DNA from: Abditibacteriota bacterium
GTDB taxonomy: Bacteria > Armatimonadota > UBA5829
NCBI GenBank assembly: GCA_017958015.1
Contig: JAGDDM010000068.1
Span: 1 to 14,858 of the forward strand
DNA: 14,858 bases
Direction of reading: 5' to 3'
Of this stretch, positions 14,835 through 14,858 are shown one piece after another. The notes under the pieces are model-generated. The model was not told the DNA's origin. It made no database searches and saw only the letters and a list, made by a program, of their open reading frames with translations. Every line of letters starts with the position of its first letter. Within the stretch, counting starts at the first letter, position 1. The translations under genes and the position numbers were made by a program.

Positions 14835-14858
14835 GTATAATTACAGAAAGAAACGAAA

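Noticed and set aside
14836..14841. TATAAT on the + strand near the right edge, as a divergent promoter
   Set aside because: No -35 at proper distance, it overlaps the minus-strand -35 region, and no + strand gene is visible before the edge.

Overview
The window is a compact, gene-dense piece of a bacterial chromosome, G+C-rich apart from its right end. Nearly every gene lies on the + strand with overlaps or very short gaps. The cell envelope looks diderm: the last gene encodes a small beta-barrel-like outer-membrane protein with a signal peptide and a terminal Phe, and four further proteins carry export or membrane-anchoring signals. The gene mix is a Ycf45-type ATPase, a DarA-type c-di-AMP receptor, a DUF1385 protein, an RF1 with a cyanobacterial-like GGQ region, and a giant secreted beta-helix protein. 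It fits a little-studied diderm lineage, with Armatimonadota/Abditibacteriota as my best guess. That placement is inference from gene content and cannot be proven here.

Region 1 (1-88) is the C-terminal tail of FolD. Region 2 (about 101-11549) looks like one long transcription unit, from a promoter near 101-131 to a strong hairpin terminator at 11520-11549. In order it holds a secreted metallophosphoesterase, a zinc-ribbon/TPR/single-TM protein, a secreted SASA-type carbohydrate esterase starting at a TTG codon, rsmE (16S rRNA m3U1498 methyltransferase), a Ycf45/SpoIIIAA-like ATPase with a degenerate R3H domain, a shortened thymidylate kinase (tmk), a c-di-AMP-binding PII-like protein (darA), DNA polymerase III delta' (holB), and, 23 bp downstream, a 1189-residue secreted protein. 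The tmk-darA-holB core is a conserved neighbourhood also known from Firmicutes. The envelope genes around it are lineage-specific additions. The 1189-residue protein holds an internal duplication of a CarboxypepD_reg-like domain plus a right-handed beta-helix, followed by an OB-fold-like C-terminus.

Region 3 (11520-13977) is a translation block: rpmE (zinc-type L31), with a promoter that overlaps the preceding terminator and a foldable leader, then its own terminator, then a DUF1385 membrane protein overlapping prfA (RF1). A bidirectional hairpin at 13976-14020 separates prfA from the convergent gene.

Region 4 (14028-14858, minus strand) is a more A/T-rich outer-membrane protein gene. It is driven by a near-consensus promoter and has a long 5' UTR of about 110 nt with nested perfect inverted repeats. 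This leader matches no riboswitch family I know and is the best candidate in the window for an undescribed regulatory element.
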